64,000 nt of DNA from Bacteroidales bacterium (lineage in GTDB: Bacteria > Bacteroidota > Bacteroidia > Bacteroidales > UBA1715): contig JAKSUA010000007.1 of NCBI GenBank assembly GCA_024409235.1, positions 37,103 through 101,102 on the forward strand, written 5' to 3'. A program made the translations under genes and the position numbers. Below, in pieces: positions 28,001 through 35,918 of the stretch (positions within the stretch are counted from its first letter, which is position 1; every line of letters begins with the position of its first letter). The notes beneath the pieces are model-generated. The model saw only the letters and a list, made by a program, of their open reading frames with translations, did not search any database and was not told the DNA's origin.

Positions 28001-30466
28001 GAAACACCGACAATAATGCTTTCAAAGAATAGTGTGTGCTATGGCGCTCAAAATCCATCGTATAGTGCAATAGGACAGGGAACAATACTTTGGTATGAAG
28101 AAGAACCTTTGTATCCTGCAACAGACGAATTGTCGATGGGTAATCCTTATAATCCTACTTATACAGAACCTGGTGTATATGCAGTGTGGGCAACGCAAAA
28201 AGTTGACGGATGTTTGTCGGAAGCTGTTTCAAAAGAATTCGAAATTATTGCAAATCCGGAAGTTCCGGAGGTACAATCGGCAACAATTTGTGCTGGCTCT
28301 CCAAAAGATACGTTACGTGCTTATCCTTTAGAAGATGGAATAATTACCTGGTACGAGAATGAAGACAAAACAGGTGTGGTATCAAAATCCGCTAATTTTG
28401 CTCCTCAGGATGTAAATGCCGGAGTATATACTTATTATGCTTCTCAGACAATTCGTGGATGTATGAGTAATGTGTCTCCTGCGGAATATACAATAGTTGC
28501 ATTGCCGTCAGCTCCTGTCGTTACTACAGATGCTTCTGCATGTGATTATGATGAGAAACATGTTCTCTCTGTAATGGAAAAAGAAAATGTTTCTGTTTCA
28601 TGGTATTCTTCGCCAGAACTTGCAGATTTAGAATTTGAAGGAAATGTTTTAGAACATGTAATTGAAGGTAGCGGACTCGTTAGATATTTTGTGCGTCAGA
28701 CAGAAAATGGATGTGTTGGACCATATGCCACAGCATCATTTGTTGTTGTTGAAAAACCAAAACAGCCTGTAGTTACTGGAGATATTATCTGCTCAGGAAA
28801 TATTGCTGGTTTATATACTGATGGTTCAAAGGATTTGTGGTATTCTGATGAGTTCTTAACACAACTAGAAGGTCAGGGTTATACATTGACTGTAACAGAT
28901 TTGACGGCAAGTAAAACTTATTATGTTGTAAGAGAAAAGAATGGTTGCTTCAGTGAACCGAAAGAAGCTGTTGTTGAGGTTATTCCTCAGCCTGTTATAA
29001 CGATAACTCAGGACGGAGAGGATGCAATGTTGATAAAACGTTGTGAATATGAGGATGAGAAATATATTAGTACGTCAGTTTTCCCGAAACCAACAGAAAA
29101 TGATCATATAGAATGGTATATATTCCCTGGTAATATTACCGTAAAGGATGCTGATTCTATTTTGTTGTCCAACTATGTGAACCTTTCTGCTTCGGTAACT
29201 TCAAGTGTCTCTTATACTGTTCGTGCTCAGTATATGGTAAAGAATACATACAAGAATATGTACTGTGCAAGTGCAATGGATACGGTGAAATATTCAACTT
29301 ATGCAAAAGTTCGTGAACCGATAGTATTATCGAGTGTTATTTGTCAGGGTGAACAGATTGAACCTATGTTTGCATTTGGAACACCGAGTGTGACATGGAT
29401 AAGTTTGGACGGAATAAATCCTCCGATATTCCAAGGACCGAAGTATGAATTTTCTGCTCAGCAAGGTAATCTTGAAATAGGTTCTTATCGTTTCAAAGTA
29501 TTTGACATAAATGATGAGACTGGTTGTCATAGTGATACGGTTGAGGTAGCCTTGACTATGGCACCTGCTGCAGAAACTAAGATTTTTGGTAGAGATTCCG
29601 TTTGCGTTGGTGCATCAGAATCTTATTATACAAAATATAATGAAACAAGTATCTATAACTGGTTTGTTACTGGTGATAATCTGAATTATTCAAAAGATGC
29701 AACTTCACTTTCTGTTCGATATATTGATTGGAATACAACAGGAATTGACACTTTGATTGTTCATGAACAAACATGGGCAGGCTGCGAAGGTCATGATACG
29801 TTGATTGTTAAAATTGCAGAAGCTCCTCGTGCTCATTTTTCTTGGTCATTGCCTGGAGCATCGAATGTTATAGAACTTGTAGATAGTACTCAGCAGGATT
29901 CTTTGTATGGAGTAATGCCAGACGGAGAGTTATATGCAGAACCAATTTCTTATACAATGTACTGGAATTTTGGTCATGTTGGTTCAAATCCTAACGATAT
30001 CGATTTGGAAGTCCCATACGAAAAACGAAATTTCCCAATAACAGAATCTGGATATTTATATGGATATAACTGTCCTTCTTTGACCGTGAAAAATGATTTT
30101 GGATGTTCAGACTCGTATTCAGATTGTATCTTTATAAATATATCATCAGGATTGTACATGCCATCGGCATTTTCTCCTTTGAATCCGGCTCATAGCGTAA
30201 GATATTTCCAGCCAAAGGGATATAACTTGGCAAAATGCGAAGTCTCGGTTTACGATAAATGGGGTAATTTACTTTGGTATTCAAACGAAGTTGAAGATGG
30301 AATGTTTATGGGTAAATGGGATGGTACTTATAATGGAAAAATCATGAAGTCTGATATGTATATCTGGAAAATGGAAGCATCATTTATCGATGGACAAATC
30401 TGGGAAGGTTACGATGTTGGAAATGGAAAGAAAGTTAAATTTGGAAATGTGCTTTTACTAAGGTAA
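19058..30466 (+). CDS. Giant T9SS-exported protein: GH8-like hydrolase, DUF11 domains, Ig-like array, type B sorting domain
   Basis: The protein has 3802 residues. A signal peptide (1-22, ending VFSQ) precedes a glycoside hydrolase family 8-like domain to about residue 560. SEGDGYALLAAAI places a candidate catalytic acid at Glu116. ATDGDVDIAMAMLIAYKQW (188-206) fits the GH8 signature as I know it, and DFRYPWRHMMDYLW places Asp390 as a candidate base. Three DUF11-like domains follow (about 566-668, 704-1080 and 1096-1401). The second and third are split by inserts of about 250 and 180 residues. About 25 Ig-like repeats of 75-105 residues, each with a paired-cysteine pattern, run to about 3610, then a PKD-like segment. 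The end (3690-3802) is a type B gliding/CHU_C sorting domain with MPSAFSP, VYDKWGNLLW and GTYNGKIMKSDMYIWKM. It is probably a surface-anchored or released enzyme against a beta-1,4-glycan; the substrate is unknown. Confidence 0.88.
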   Translation: MMKKIYLLGLLCTIFAINVFSQALTYNPSLFIKTEINVGNPAYPFPQFLEYKGGGKSLAKYNAEGVTHADMEKTMREAYEIMMHRCRYMGGTHCGVPYITFNHESVPGNYGTFVSEGDGYALLAAAIFADQKTFNGLYMWIHDNRFSGVKRFQDGRVLRATANDYAGPYLAGWQCDETTTSMSPSHSATDGDVDIAMAMLIAYKQWGEWMKHDGEIVKDYAGNPISLKYETQRVVGALVDTLGQWDPGSGALTGELCGVVGIDGYEKRGNSWGELTRWRFTAEANAMYPNVNGPYNGGPNLYGIYGGNYIDYDAPSYFEEFWRWLKNGDGVDENNKVMAPWEIHQFKRAAASGNWLNQQAYEQGYQASIGQVMMSEDGKPTFSVYVGGEDFRYPWRHMMDYLWHGNADYDWDPKTHQVIEGKVNRSEYDMGMRHAELLKNPTNGGKQLCSKMGASPDPGQPLWFGVSQIPQQWNLDGTVGQDYHTVYSPGAGSPAAVISGDLDLLADIYRQCELLWDGNNTAAKLDPEERYIGSTPKYFHGWFRVLGLLVCSGNLAAPEDMKPIANMKVYMSVDKTYAYEGDKVGYTVQYRNYGTLDAKDVKIQTPLDPDYTFVSATKGGVYDPATHSITWNIGTVPGFKTGGLAATQDSVAFTVRITSLENSRVCETSTITGSNFDEWVSNEYPNHATYTMERNCVDVLANRSLVLEKTANRTELNPNDVVTFTVNFENVSSDDAWMNGGRDNVRLSYGNYYMQGSAYQFYHLYRFWNDSYEAYINMSNYRLSYFMYDAAAQGLYDAAKNPTGWTFVVDNQNDLDKYGYNPETGPITFAYQKIPQGEDEFGKWNQRLMIRFADVLMAPSTHVYDKLDSQYLLHKGVWGPGFIRARLASNPYSDLSTRVQDDWSFSTDITAKTIDGQGETFTLVTPCWANYDDLGYEIDNYSRHTCSAPTSKLKNFERVLVEEFDGYTWRRIQGRGPLPGKEAYNVTIVDTIPKELSFKEFVTKKALGIEATYTAAPAGANYTGIVKWTIPEMLVGESGKLVYTCVAKDLGCPTVEDTYYINAAWIYSDTDSPDSSSVELMTTCTDLPPYIEPQTSLFKTASQTTATVGDVISYEVKYINTTGTIVDEDCSSSANWMAMGGKTLPNPSGSKFSLNTNGSSAYFFGPKYSYGENGSVYITFSGCNSTTQELYFVMRYDSGIPGTASFKGLAMKLFINKDGKNNFGYELYDNGTMVAREGTSWQDAMQFAGSNTNPTFKFVLNEDHLYMYVNDEENEWTSVMKDWKGLSKGAGYFGIYVNSNGNGATALDNFKTELDYAFNVTLYDELPSELTDIKNISGNGKLASNKITWPMVAGPVKPNEVIAYTFDATVDECNSFINNYGLADVYGQETLKVVNSVKCGATICPDAPDVVSPITYCKGQTAPSLIADGKKLKWYDADMEFLASGTGPVPSTEKVGSFTYYVTQTGSCESDPSEIVVEVIETEKPTVEDITLCKNDMNVSALTAEGEDLKWYNSDDVQLDAAPKPDVAEEGDFSFFVTQTVNECESEKAEIIVTVGALAKPTVESPVNYCQGLEAEELSATADGGVLQWYSVAINGTALASTPVPSTENVGSVSYFVSQKSGTCESERSEIVVNVKSNPVSSISATAESYCGDNSPITLSIEPKDKNFDMSSASYQWYIDGSKSGSVESISEAQAGTYSCVLSLDGCSYTTEEVTISQYENPTYTITGAGSYCPESTEKEPVVITFTSGEAPFSFTDAVLGEVVSETNVYTVENPKGGTYKISILKDAHECSMVEVGSSVTVEDLETPDLTISSIPGVCAETESVDISKYVSAGRESVSYSTDKGTVSAAGILTGLTAAGEYNVSVTVTGKVAPYCTNTKIATVTVFSLPEIAFEEELSVCADADLQINPTITTATRNYSVAWSGDAAEKLNSKTLIQPTFNASVENEEIFTLNLTVIDENKCSSKEATTVKVNPVPTVSLTMSETSFCVSESEPQTITAKISPEGIKGDYTWEAGDAVTTASSAKITPSSCLVGKNEIKYMFETESGCASEWAVQNFTVKALPEISLAPSKADICVSGENSSDVTMIPSQSVGTFEYSINKGTIETDGTFSASNGVGEYEITLTYTGTNSCQNVATTTVTVHKLPQVSFAETNPKKACYNSTLVELTVQPSVESAAAYSFIGTASSTTSDFNPSAAAVGENTMTYIYTDENGCQNSASWIINVEKVEAPSIEAPNPRTVTVEDGNLLDVTTMKAVPSVVTDNLIWQDASRIKLADGAEYTSPATTEGVYQLFVKEYRNIEGNDCYSDSTLATLVLSDCNAKSPIVTNENVCVGAGENNEVTVTLNANYAGESTGRKISWFASSDNIESQTPMVAGDDVTTWETVVNTEQADVFTFYVAEYSSDKDCWSFPTPISVIVKPLPEIAIEEFTNNGILCYFEGSYSAVGTINGVRSSAGTWSIKDDALEIGANTGVISTKSAGKTDGNYTAVYTYTDGFGCTGSGEKDFSVEYPEIPTSDGYLGIVADPKQVSISVNKTSLEKDDATVRWYGSETSTTASATGNSWSPDFDPSFVHTATYYLTQEVNGCESEKGTSLVKIVECPFEKPEPTKETVSQCVRKDGKVESLSVALPSSTTVSADSWVWFSEDDLENPLENSNVTSFDANISTDVAMKKVFYVAYYATQSPLPSCMSEKAQITVEIKPLPEIAFDENNQKTVCQDKGDVVWAVKKVNTHENGAGTGVWTLNYKQDNGMSQKGVFDPATFGEKTETYRVTYTYTDGAGCVDSVYENITVQYTPIPEVSDFSALTEQNATVIVSATPLTDDAVVTWYDANGLEKSKDKDFETADPGNVVTHKSYFATQTINSCQSQKAEAKVDIIDCPVPKPIVVQPEDICNYDNAPEITATAGNWISGERPEGTVSFRIYDSEVDGEMLSESSNGTFIPEIDNTKAAVYTYWVSEYNVNVTPSACESKRSKVSLTVKKTETPTIMLSKNSVCYGAQNPSYSAIGQGTILWYEEEPLYPATDELSMGNPYNPTYTEPGVYAVWATQKVDGCLSEAVSKEFEIIANPEVPEVQSATICAGSPKDTLRAYPLEDGIITWYENEDKTGVVSKSANFAPQDVNAGVYTYYASQTIRGCMSNVSPAEYTIVALPSAPVVTTDASACDYDEKHVLSVMEKENVSVSWYSSPELADLEFEGNVLEHVIEGSGLVRYFVRQTENGCVGPYATASFVVVEKPKQPVVTGDIICSGNIAGLYTDGSKDLWYSDEFLTQLEGQGYTLTVTDLTASKTYYVVREKNGCFSEPKEAVVEVIPQPVITITQDGEDAMLIKRCEYEDEKYISTSVFPKPTENDHIEWYIFPGNITVKDADSILLSNYVNLSASVTSSVSYTVRAQYMVKNTYKNMYCASAMDTVKYSTYAKVREPIVLSSVICQGEQIEPMFAFGTPSVTWISLDGINPPIFQGPKYEFSAQQGNLEIGSYRFKVFDINDETGCHSDTVEVALTMAPAAETKIFGRDSVCVGASESYYTKYNETSIYNWFVTGDNLNYSKDATSLSVRYIDWNTTGIDTLIVHEQTWAGCEGHDTLIVKIAEAPRAHFSWSLPGASNVIELVDSTQQDSLYGVMPDGELYAEPISYTMYWNFGHVGSNPNDIDLEVPYEKRNFPITESGYLYGYNCPSLTVKNDFGCSDSYSDCIFINISSGLYMPSAFSPLNPAHSVRYFQPKGYNLAKCEVSVYDKWGNLLWYSNEVEDGMFMGKWDGTYNGKIMKSDMYIWKMEASFIDGQIWEGYDVGNGKKVKFGNVLLLR
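26012..27688 (+). repeat. Higher-order duplication of a three-Ig-domain unit inside the giant protein
   Basis: Two consecutive protein segments, residues 2319-2599 and 2600-2877 (281 and 278 residues), share the same order of three distinct Ig-like types. The first type opens with Cys and a P-rich start (KSPIVTNENVC, EKPEPTKETVSQC). The second opens LPEIA and contains YTYTDGxGC. The third opens with IP and contains a WYG or WYD core and a CESEK or CQSQK end. The next domain begins CPVPKPIVV, like the first type. This indicates tandem duplication of a three-domain cassette followed by divergence. Confidence 0.65.
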
Positions 30467-30505
30467 AATTTCGGATAAAAAAAGAGGTAATATCATATAA
30501 ACTTG

Positions 30506-30513
30506 TATTTTTG
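30506..30513 (+). promoter_or_regulatory. Promoter -7 element upstream of glgB
   Basis: TATTTTTG matches TAnnTTTG and lies 22 bases before the glgB ATG, in the 69-base gap after the giant gene. No hairpin terminator is visible in that gap, so readthrough from the giant gene is possible. Confidence 0.5.
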
Positions 30514-30535
30514 AACGTCAAAAGAACTTCTCTGA

Positions 30536-32533
30536 ATGAAAACTCCTTCTTATGTTGAGAATGACCCATGGCTGAAACCGTTTGAAGCGGAAATTGTCAG
30601 CCGTTTGGAGTTTATTGAAAAATGTGAAAAAGACCTTATTGTAAATAATACTTCGTTGGAGTCTTTTGCAAATGGTCATTTGTTCTTTGGCTGTCATAAA
30701 ACAGATAAATCATGGGTTTTCAGAGAATGGGCTCCGAATGCTACAAGTATCTGCTTAGTTGGAACTTTTTCCAACTGGGAGGAACGTGTGGAATATGTCT
30801 TTGATGAAAAAGACAGTTATTGGGAGTTAGAAGTTCCATTGGAATATATAAAACATGGCGATTTATACAAATTGTCTGTTTATTGGAAAGGCGGACAGGG
30901 TTATAGGATTCCTGCTTGGGCAACACGTGTTGTACAAGACGAACAGACAAAAATCTTTAATGCTCAGATTTGGGATTGTGAGAGTTATAAATGGAAAAAT
31001 CCTTTACCAAAGATAGAGCAGGCTCCTTTGATATATGAGGCCCATGTTGGGATGGCTACAGAGGAATATAAGGTTGGAACCTATCTTGAATTTGCAAAGA
31101 ATGTATTACCAAAAATAAAAGAATCTGGCTATAATACTGTTCAGCTTATGGCAATTCAGGAACATCCGTATTATGGTTCTTTTGGATATCACGTATCAAG
31201 TTTTTTTGCTCCTTCGTCTCGCTTTGGAACGCCAGAGGAGTTAAAGGAACTGATTGATACAGCACACGGAATGGGATTGCGTGTCATCATGGATTTAATA
31301 CATTCTCATGCAGTAAAAAATACTGTGGAAGGATTGGGAAAATATGATGGCACGGATTATCAGTTTTTCCATAAAGGGGAAAAAGGAACACATCGTGCAT
31401 GGGATTCTAAATGTTTTAATTATGGTAAGCATGAAGTCGCTCATTTCTTGCTTTCAAATTGCAAATATTGGCTTACAGAATTTAATTTCGATGGTTTCCG
31501 TTTTGATGGTGTGACAAGCATGATGTATTGGGATCATGGTTTGGGCCGTGCTTTTGATTGTTATGAACGATATTTTGACGGGAATGAAGATGTTGATGCT
31601 CTTACATATTTAGCGTTAGCAAATAAATTGATCCACGAAGTGAAACCTTCTGCAGTAACAATTGCAGAGGATATGAGTGGAATGCCGGGATTGGCCGCTC
31701 CATTTTCAGAAGGTGGCTTTGGCTTTGATTACCGCTTGTCAATGGGAGTTCCTGATTATTGGATAAAACTACTGAAGGAATATCGTGATGAGGACTGGCA
31801 GGTTGGAAATATGTATTATGAACTGACTCAGGCTCGTTCAGACGAAAAAGTGATTTCCTATGCGGAATCTCATGATCAGGCATTGGTTGGAGATAAAACG
31901 ATCGCTTTTCGTCTGATGGATAAGGAAATGTACACGAGTATGCATGTTGCAATTCCAAGTCTTATAATTGACAGAGGAATGGCTCTTCATAAAGAAATTC
32001 GTTTAATGACTTTGGCGACAGCTCAAAATGGTTATTTGAATTTCATGGGAAATGAATTTGGACATCCTGAATGGATAGATTTTCCTCGTGAAGGTAATGA
32101 TTGGTCTTATCATTATGCCCGTCGTCAATGGCATTTGAAAACAGATGAAAATCTTCGCTATAAATTCCTTGATATTTTTGATAAGGATATGATAGCTTTG
32201 ATAAATAGTCATCCGGATTTCTTTAAAAATAAACCGCGTTTTATTCATGATAATAATCGTGACCAAATACTTGCTTTTGAACGAGATGGTTTATTCTTTG
32301 TTTTTTCGTTTAATCCTACGCAATCGTTTGAAGGATACGGAATTGCAATGCCAGAAGGTGAATATAAAATAGTTTTGTCTAATGATTCACCGAAGTATGG
32401 CGGTTTGAACAGAATAGACGAAACAATCGGTTATTTTTCTTTGCCGGTAGAGGAGGGATTATATGCAGAACACTATTTGAAAATGTATATTCCGAATCAT
32501 ACTGTATTGGTATTCGAGAAAAAGAATTTTTAG
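30536..32533 (+). CDS. glgB: 1,4-alpha-glucan branching enzyme (GH13)
   Basis: It cuts alpha-1,4-glucan chains and rejoins them in alpha-1,6 linkage during glycogen synthesis. A CBM48 domain occupies about residues 45-145 (FREWAPNA, VGTFSNWEE). The GH13 barrel follows with MDLIHSHAVKN, nucleophile Asp in DGFRFDGVTSM, acid/base Glu in IAEDMSGMP, and third Asp in ESHDQAL. The IHSHAVKN form and the 665-residue length resemble the eukaryote-like branching-enzyme subfamily (GH13_8) rather than long E. coli GlgB. It is followed by a debranching enzyme, synthase, GH57-like protein and phosphorylase, forming a glycogen metabolism cluster. Confidence 0.92.
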   Translation: MKTPSYVENDPWLKPFEAEIVSRLEFIEKCEKDLIVNNTSLESFANGHLFFGCHKTDKSWVFREWAPNATSICLVGTFSNWEERVEYVFDEKDSYWELEVPLEYIKHGDLYKLSVYWKGGQGYRIPAWATRVVQDEQTKIFNAQIWDCESYKWKNPLPKIEQAPLIYEAHVGMATEEYKVGTYLEFAKNVLPKIKESGYNTVQLMAIQEHPYYGSFGYHVSSFFAPSSRFGTPEELKELIDTAHGMGLRVIMDLIHSHAVKNTVEGLGKYDGTDYQFFHKGEKGTHRAWDSKCFNYGKHEVAHFLLSNCKYWLTEFNFDGFRFDGVTSMMYWDHGLGRAFDCYERYFDGNEDVDALTYLALANKLIHEVKPSAVTIAEDMSGMPGLAAPFSEGGFGFDYRLSMGVPDYWIKLLKEYRDEDWQVGNMYYELTQARSDEKVISYAESHDQALVGDKTIAFRLMDKEMYTSMHVAIPSLIIDRGMALHKEIRLMTLATAQNGYLNFMGNEFGHPEWIDFPREGNDWSYHYARRQWHLKTDENLRYKFLDIFDKDMIALINSHPDFFKNKPRFIHDNNRDQILAFERDGLFFVFSFNPTQSFEGYGIAMPEGEYKIVLSNDSPKYGGLNRIDETIGYFSLPVEEGLYAEHYLKMYIPNHTVLVFEKKNF

Positions 32534-32613
32534 CAAAACATTTCGGTAAAAAAGCACGTCATTTTGTACGTAAATTTGTTTGCACATAAAGAATAATATT
32601 GCAAATAATTTTT

Positions 32614-32621
32614 TAATTTTG
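32614..32621 (+). promoter_or_regulatory. Promoter -7 element upstream of the debranching-enzyme gene
   Basis: TAATTTTG matches TAnnTTTG, 28 bases before the start codon at 32649. It could start a separate transcript covering the debranching enzyme, synthase, GH57-like and phosphorylase genes. Confidence 0.5.
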
Positions 32622-32648
32622 CAAAGGACTAAAAAGTGCTTTTGATAA

Positions 32649-34586
32649 ATGGAATATTTAGAGTTTTCCCGCCAACAGGTTACTGATTTGCAGAGTTCTT
32701 TGCAAAGAGAATATCTTCGTACTAATAAAGCAGGTTCATACGCGAGTTCGACGATTATCAATTGCAATACGCGTAAATATCATGGCTTGCTTGTTTGTCC
32801 GGTAAAGGAAATTGACGGTGATAATTATGTGCTTTTGTCCTCGTTGGATGAAACTGTTGTTCTTGAAAATACTCCGTTTCAGTTGGCAACGCATAAGTTT
32901 GGCTCTGAATTTAATCCTTCGGGATATAAATATATTGAATCATTTAAAAACTCGCCAGTTTTAACATTGGTGTATCGCGTGGGTGGTGTTTCTCTTCAGA
33001 AGGAAATGGTGCTTGTTGATAATGATGAACGTTTTTTGATTCGTTACACTGTATTGCAGTCTTCGTTGAAAGATGCGGTGCTTCAGTTGCGTCCTTTTTT
33101 GGCATTTCGTAAGGTGCATGAAATGACTCATGCTAATGCGTGTGCGAATACTCGTCATAAAAAGATTGAAAATGGAATATCTAACTGCTTGTATGAGTAT
33201 TTCCCAACATTGCACATGCAGTTATCAAAGAAGAATGAGTTTGTTCCAGCTCCAGATTGGTATTTGAACTTTACTTATGATCACGAAAGTGAACGTGGTT
33301 ATGAATCATCGGAAGACCTTTTTACTCCAGGTTTCTTTGAAGTAGCGTTGAAAGAAGGTGAATCAGTTGTTTTTTCTGCAGGTTTGACGTCAGTGAAAAC
33401 TTCAACGCTGAAAACTTTGTTTGAAAAAGAAACGAAAGGCCGTGATTCTCAAAATAATTTTGAAGAATGTCTTCGCCATTCAGCACGTCAGTTTATGTAT
33501 CGCTCGCCAAAGGGATGCGAGGTTATTGCAAGTTTTCCATGGACAGGTTTGTGGGGGCGTGATAGTCTTGTCTCTCTTCCAGGTTTGACGTTGGCTCAGG
33601 GCGACTGGGATACTTGCCGTTCAGTTCTTGACACAATGGCTCCGGATATAGACGGATTTGTGTATCGAAATAAAGGAAATGTTGAGCATACAAATACAGA
33701 ATCAATAGATACTGCGTTGTGGTATATTCGTTCCGTTCAACAGTATAACTGGAATGTGAAAAATATTGCTCAGACGAGAAAGTTATATCAGAAAAAGGTT
33801 GAGGAAATCCTTGATACATATATGTCTGGAGAAAACGGCAATGTTGTTATGCATGATAATGGCTTGTTATATTTACCGGACGAAAATAAAGCATTGACAT
33901 GGGTTGATGCGAAAATAAACGGTGTGCCAGTTGTGAAACGTTGGGGATATGTCGTTGAAGTTAATGCACTGTGGTATAATGCAATATGTTTTGCTTTAGA
34001 ATTGATAACAAAAAAATCATTTCAGGAGAAATGGAAAGATATTCCTTCGAAAATTGAAAAATCATTCGAAGAAATTTTCTGGGATGAAGACAAAGGATAT
34101 TTGGCAGATTTTTGTGTAAATGGAGAAAAAGATTTTTCAATGCGTCCAAGTCAAATATTTGGAGCTTCGTTACCATTTTCTCCACTTGATGATGACAAAC
34201 GTCACTCGGTTTTGGAACATGTTCGTAAGGAATTGTTGACTCCATGCGGAATCAGAACATTGTCTCCAAAGAGTTCTCAATATAAAGGAACAGTGACAGG
34301 TTCGGTAGAGGAACGTGATATTGCATATCATAATGGAGGTGTTTTGATGTGGTTGTTGGCACCGTATGCGGAAGCGTATCTAAAACTTCATGGTCGTTCG
34401 GGCGTGTCTGAAATAAAACGTATTTATGCAGACTTGGAAACCCTTGTTCAGGAATATGGGTTGGGAACGATAGGTGAAGTTTTTGACGGAAATCCTCCAT
34501 ATACGGCTCGTGGAGCTATATCTCAGGCGTGGTCTGTTGGAGCAGCTTTGCGTATTTGTAAGTTAATAGAGAATTTCGAATCATAA
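32649..34586 (+). CDS. Glycogen debranching enzyme (amylo-alpha-1,6-glucosidase type, GH133-like)
   Basis: The 645-residue protein begins with the bacterial/archaeal GDE N-terminal domain (EYLRTNKAGSYASSTI, then NTRKYHGLLVCPV). It continues with an (alpha/alpha)6 catalytic domain. Conserved blocks include FPWTGLWGRDSLVSLPGL near residue 300, containing a likely catalytic Asp, TESIDTALWYI near 355, and RDIAYHNGGVLMWLLAPY near 555. It removes alpha-1,6 branch stubs to complete glycogen breakdown together with the phosphorylase downstream. The GT4 gene starts 24 bases after it. It is not the GH13-type GlgX. Confidence 0.88.
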   Translation: MEYLEFSRQQVTDLQSSLQREYLRTNKAGSYASSTIINCNTRKYHGLLVCPVKEIDGDNYVLLSSLDETVVLENTPFQLATHKFGSEFNPSGYKYIESFKNSPVLTLVYRVGGVSLQKEMVLVDNDERFLIRYTVLQSSLKDAVLQLRPFLAFRKVHEMTHANACANTRHKKIENGISNCLYEYFPTLHMQLSKKNEFVPAPDWYLNFTYDHESERGYESSEDLFTPGFFEVALKEGESVVFSAGLTSVKTSTLKTLFEKETKGRDSQNNFEECLRHSARQFMYRSPKGCEVIASFPWTGLWGRDSLVSLPGLTLAQGDWDTCRSVLDTMAPDIDGFVYRNKGNVEHTNTESIDTALWYIRSVQQYNWNVKNIAQTRKLYQKKVEEILDTYMSGENGNVVMHDNGLLYLPDENKALTWVDAKINGVPVVKRWGYVVEVNALWYNAICFALELITKKSFQEKWKDIPSKIEKSFEEIFWDEDKGYLADFCVNGEKDFSMRPSQIFGASLPFSPLDDDKRHSVLEHVRKELLTPCGIRTLSPKSSQYKGTVTGSVEERDIAYHNGGVLMWLLAPYAEAYLKLHGRSGVSEIKRIYADLETLVQEYGLGTIGEVFDGNPPYTARGAISQAWSVGAALRICKLIENFES

Positions 34587-34610
34587 GGACAGAAATAAAA
34601 ACGGAATAAA

Positions 34611-35912
34611 ATGAAAGTGTTGATGTTCGGGTGGGAGTTTCCACCACATATTTCGGGAGGTCTTGGAACAGCTTGTCTTGGCTTGACTAATGCAATGCTT
34701 CGCCAAGGTGTTGATATTATTTTTGTCGTTCCTCGTGCCTATGGAGATGAGGATCAAAGCCGTATGCAATTGGTTGGTGCGAATAAAATACGTGTGAAAA
34801 TCAATCAATATCATTTCGGTGAAGGTGTTGAAAACACAAGTAATCTTCAATATGTTACAATTGGAGCGAACCTTATTCCGTATGTTTCGGAAGAAGAATA
34901 TTACGATATAATAAATAACAAGGTCTCTGTTGACAGGCAATTTAAAATGCATGCCCATGCTGAAACAGGAACAATCGATCTTCGTGGTGGATATGGTGGC
35001 GGTCTTATGAATGAAGTAAGTTCTTATGCTTATATTGCTACAGAGATTGCAAAGAAATTTGATTTTGATGTAATACATGCACATGACTGGATGACGTATG
35101 ATGCTGGTATTGCTGCAAAAAATGCCTCGGGAAAACCTCTTGTTGTGCATGTGCATGCTACGGAGTTTGATAGAAGTGGCGTGAATGTAAATCAAATTGT
35201 TTATGACATGGAACGCCGAGGTATGCATTGCTCGGATCGTGTGTTGACTGTAAGTAATTTGACTAGAAATACTGTAATTAATCATTATGGAGTTCCAGAG
35301 TCAAAGGTTACTACTGTATATAATGGTGTTGAGGCTATAGGTGCTAAATCATCATTACATTTTGAAAAATCGTTTGATGATAAAATTGTAACTTTTTTGG
35401 GACGTATTACTTACCAAAAAGGTCCGGAATATTTCTTGGAAGCTGCAGCAAAGGTGTTGCAACGTAAGAAGAATGTGAAATTTGTGATGGCAGGCAGTGG
35501 CGATATGTTGGAAAAAATGATGTGGCGTGCTGCTGAATTAGGAATTTCAAAGAATTTCTTTTTTACGGGATTTCTTCGTGGAGACGATGTGATTCACATG
35601 CTTTCAATAAGTGATGTTTATGTAATGCCTTCTGTATCAGAACCATTCGGAATATCACCACTTGAAGCAATGCGATCAAATGTGCCAGTAATTATTTCTA
35701 AACAATCAGGTGTTGCCGAAGTGTTACAACATGCAATAAAAGTTGACTTTTGGGATGTTGATTCTATGGCTGATGCTATCTATGGTATTATTTCATACGA
35801 TGCTCTTGGTCAGATGTTTAGAGAATATGGTAAAAAAGAAGTTGACAGCATAAAATGGGATAATGCTGCAAAGAGAATAAAGGAAGTGTATAAAAATTTA
35901 TCAGAAAGGTAA
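34611..35912 (+). CDS. GT4-family glycogen synthase-like glycosyltransferase
   Basis: The sequence opens with WEFPPHISGGLGTACLGL, the acceptor-side glycine-rich loop of synthase-type GT-B enzymes. VIHAHDWMT and VHVHATEFDRSG follow near residues 155-185. The donor side carries SEPFGISPLEAM, an E-x7-E motif. In Bacteroidetes this family occurs beside a debranching enzyme and a GH57 protein, and is taken as the glycogen synthase. No glgC (ADP-glucose pyrophosphorylase) lies in the window, so the donor may be UDP-glucose, but this cannot be read from the sequence. The product is 433 residues, and the GH57-like gene follows after 6 bases. Confidence 0.85.
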   Translation: MKVLMFGWEFPPHISGGLGTACLGLTNAMLRQGVDIIFVVPRAYGDEDQSRMQLVGANKIRVKINQYHFGEGVENTSNLQYVTIGANLIPYVSEEEYYDIINNKVSVDRQFKMHAHAETGTIDLRGGYGGGLMNEVSSYAYIATEIAKKFDFDVIHAHDWMTYDAGIAAKNASGKPLVVHVHATEFDRSGVNVNQIVYDMERRGMHCSDRVLTVSNLTRNTVINHYGVPESKVTTVYNGVEAIGAKSSLHFEKSFDDKIVTFLGRITYQKGPEYFLEAAAKVLQRKKNVKFVMAGSGDMLEKMMWRAAELGISKNFFFTGFLRGDDVIHMLSISDVYVMPSVSEPFGISPLEAMRSNVPVIISKQSGVAEVLQHAIKVDFWDVDSMADAIYGIISYDALGQMFREYGKKEVDSIKWDNAAKRIKEVYKNLSER

Positions 35913-35918
35913 TAAGAT

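Noticed and set aside
23275..29570. Regularly spaced similar DNA segments that might suggest a repeat array or CRISPR-like structure
   Set aside because: The similarity is at protein level between Ig-like domains of about 240-300 bases; there are no short identical repeats with unique spacers.
34581..35285. 234-codon minus-strand open frame opposite the GT4 synthase
   Set aside because: The plus-strand gene has clear GT4 motifs; the minus frame is rich in His, Ile and Thr with no recognisable domain.
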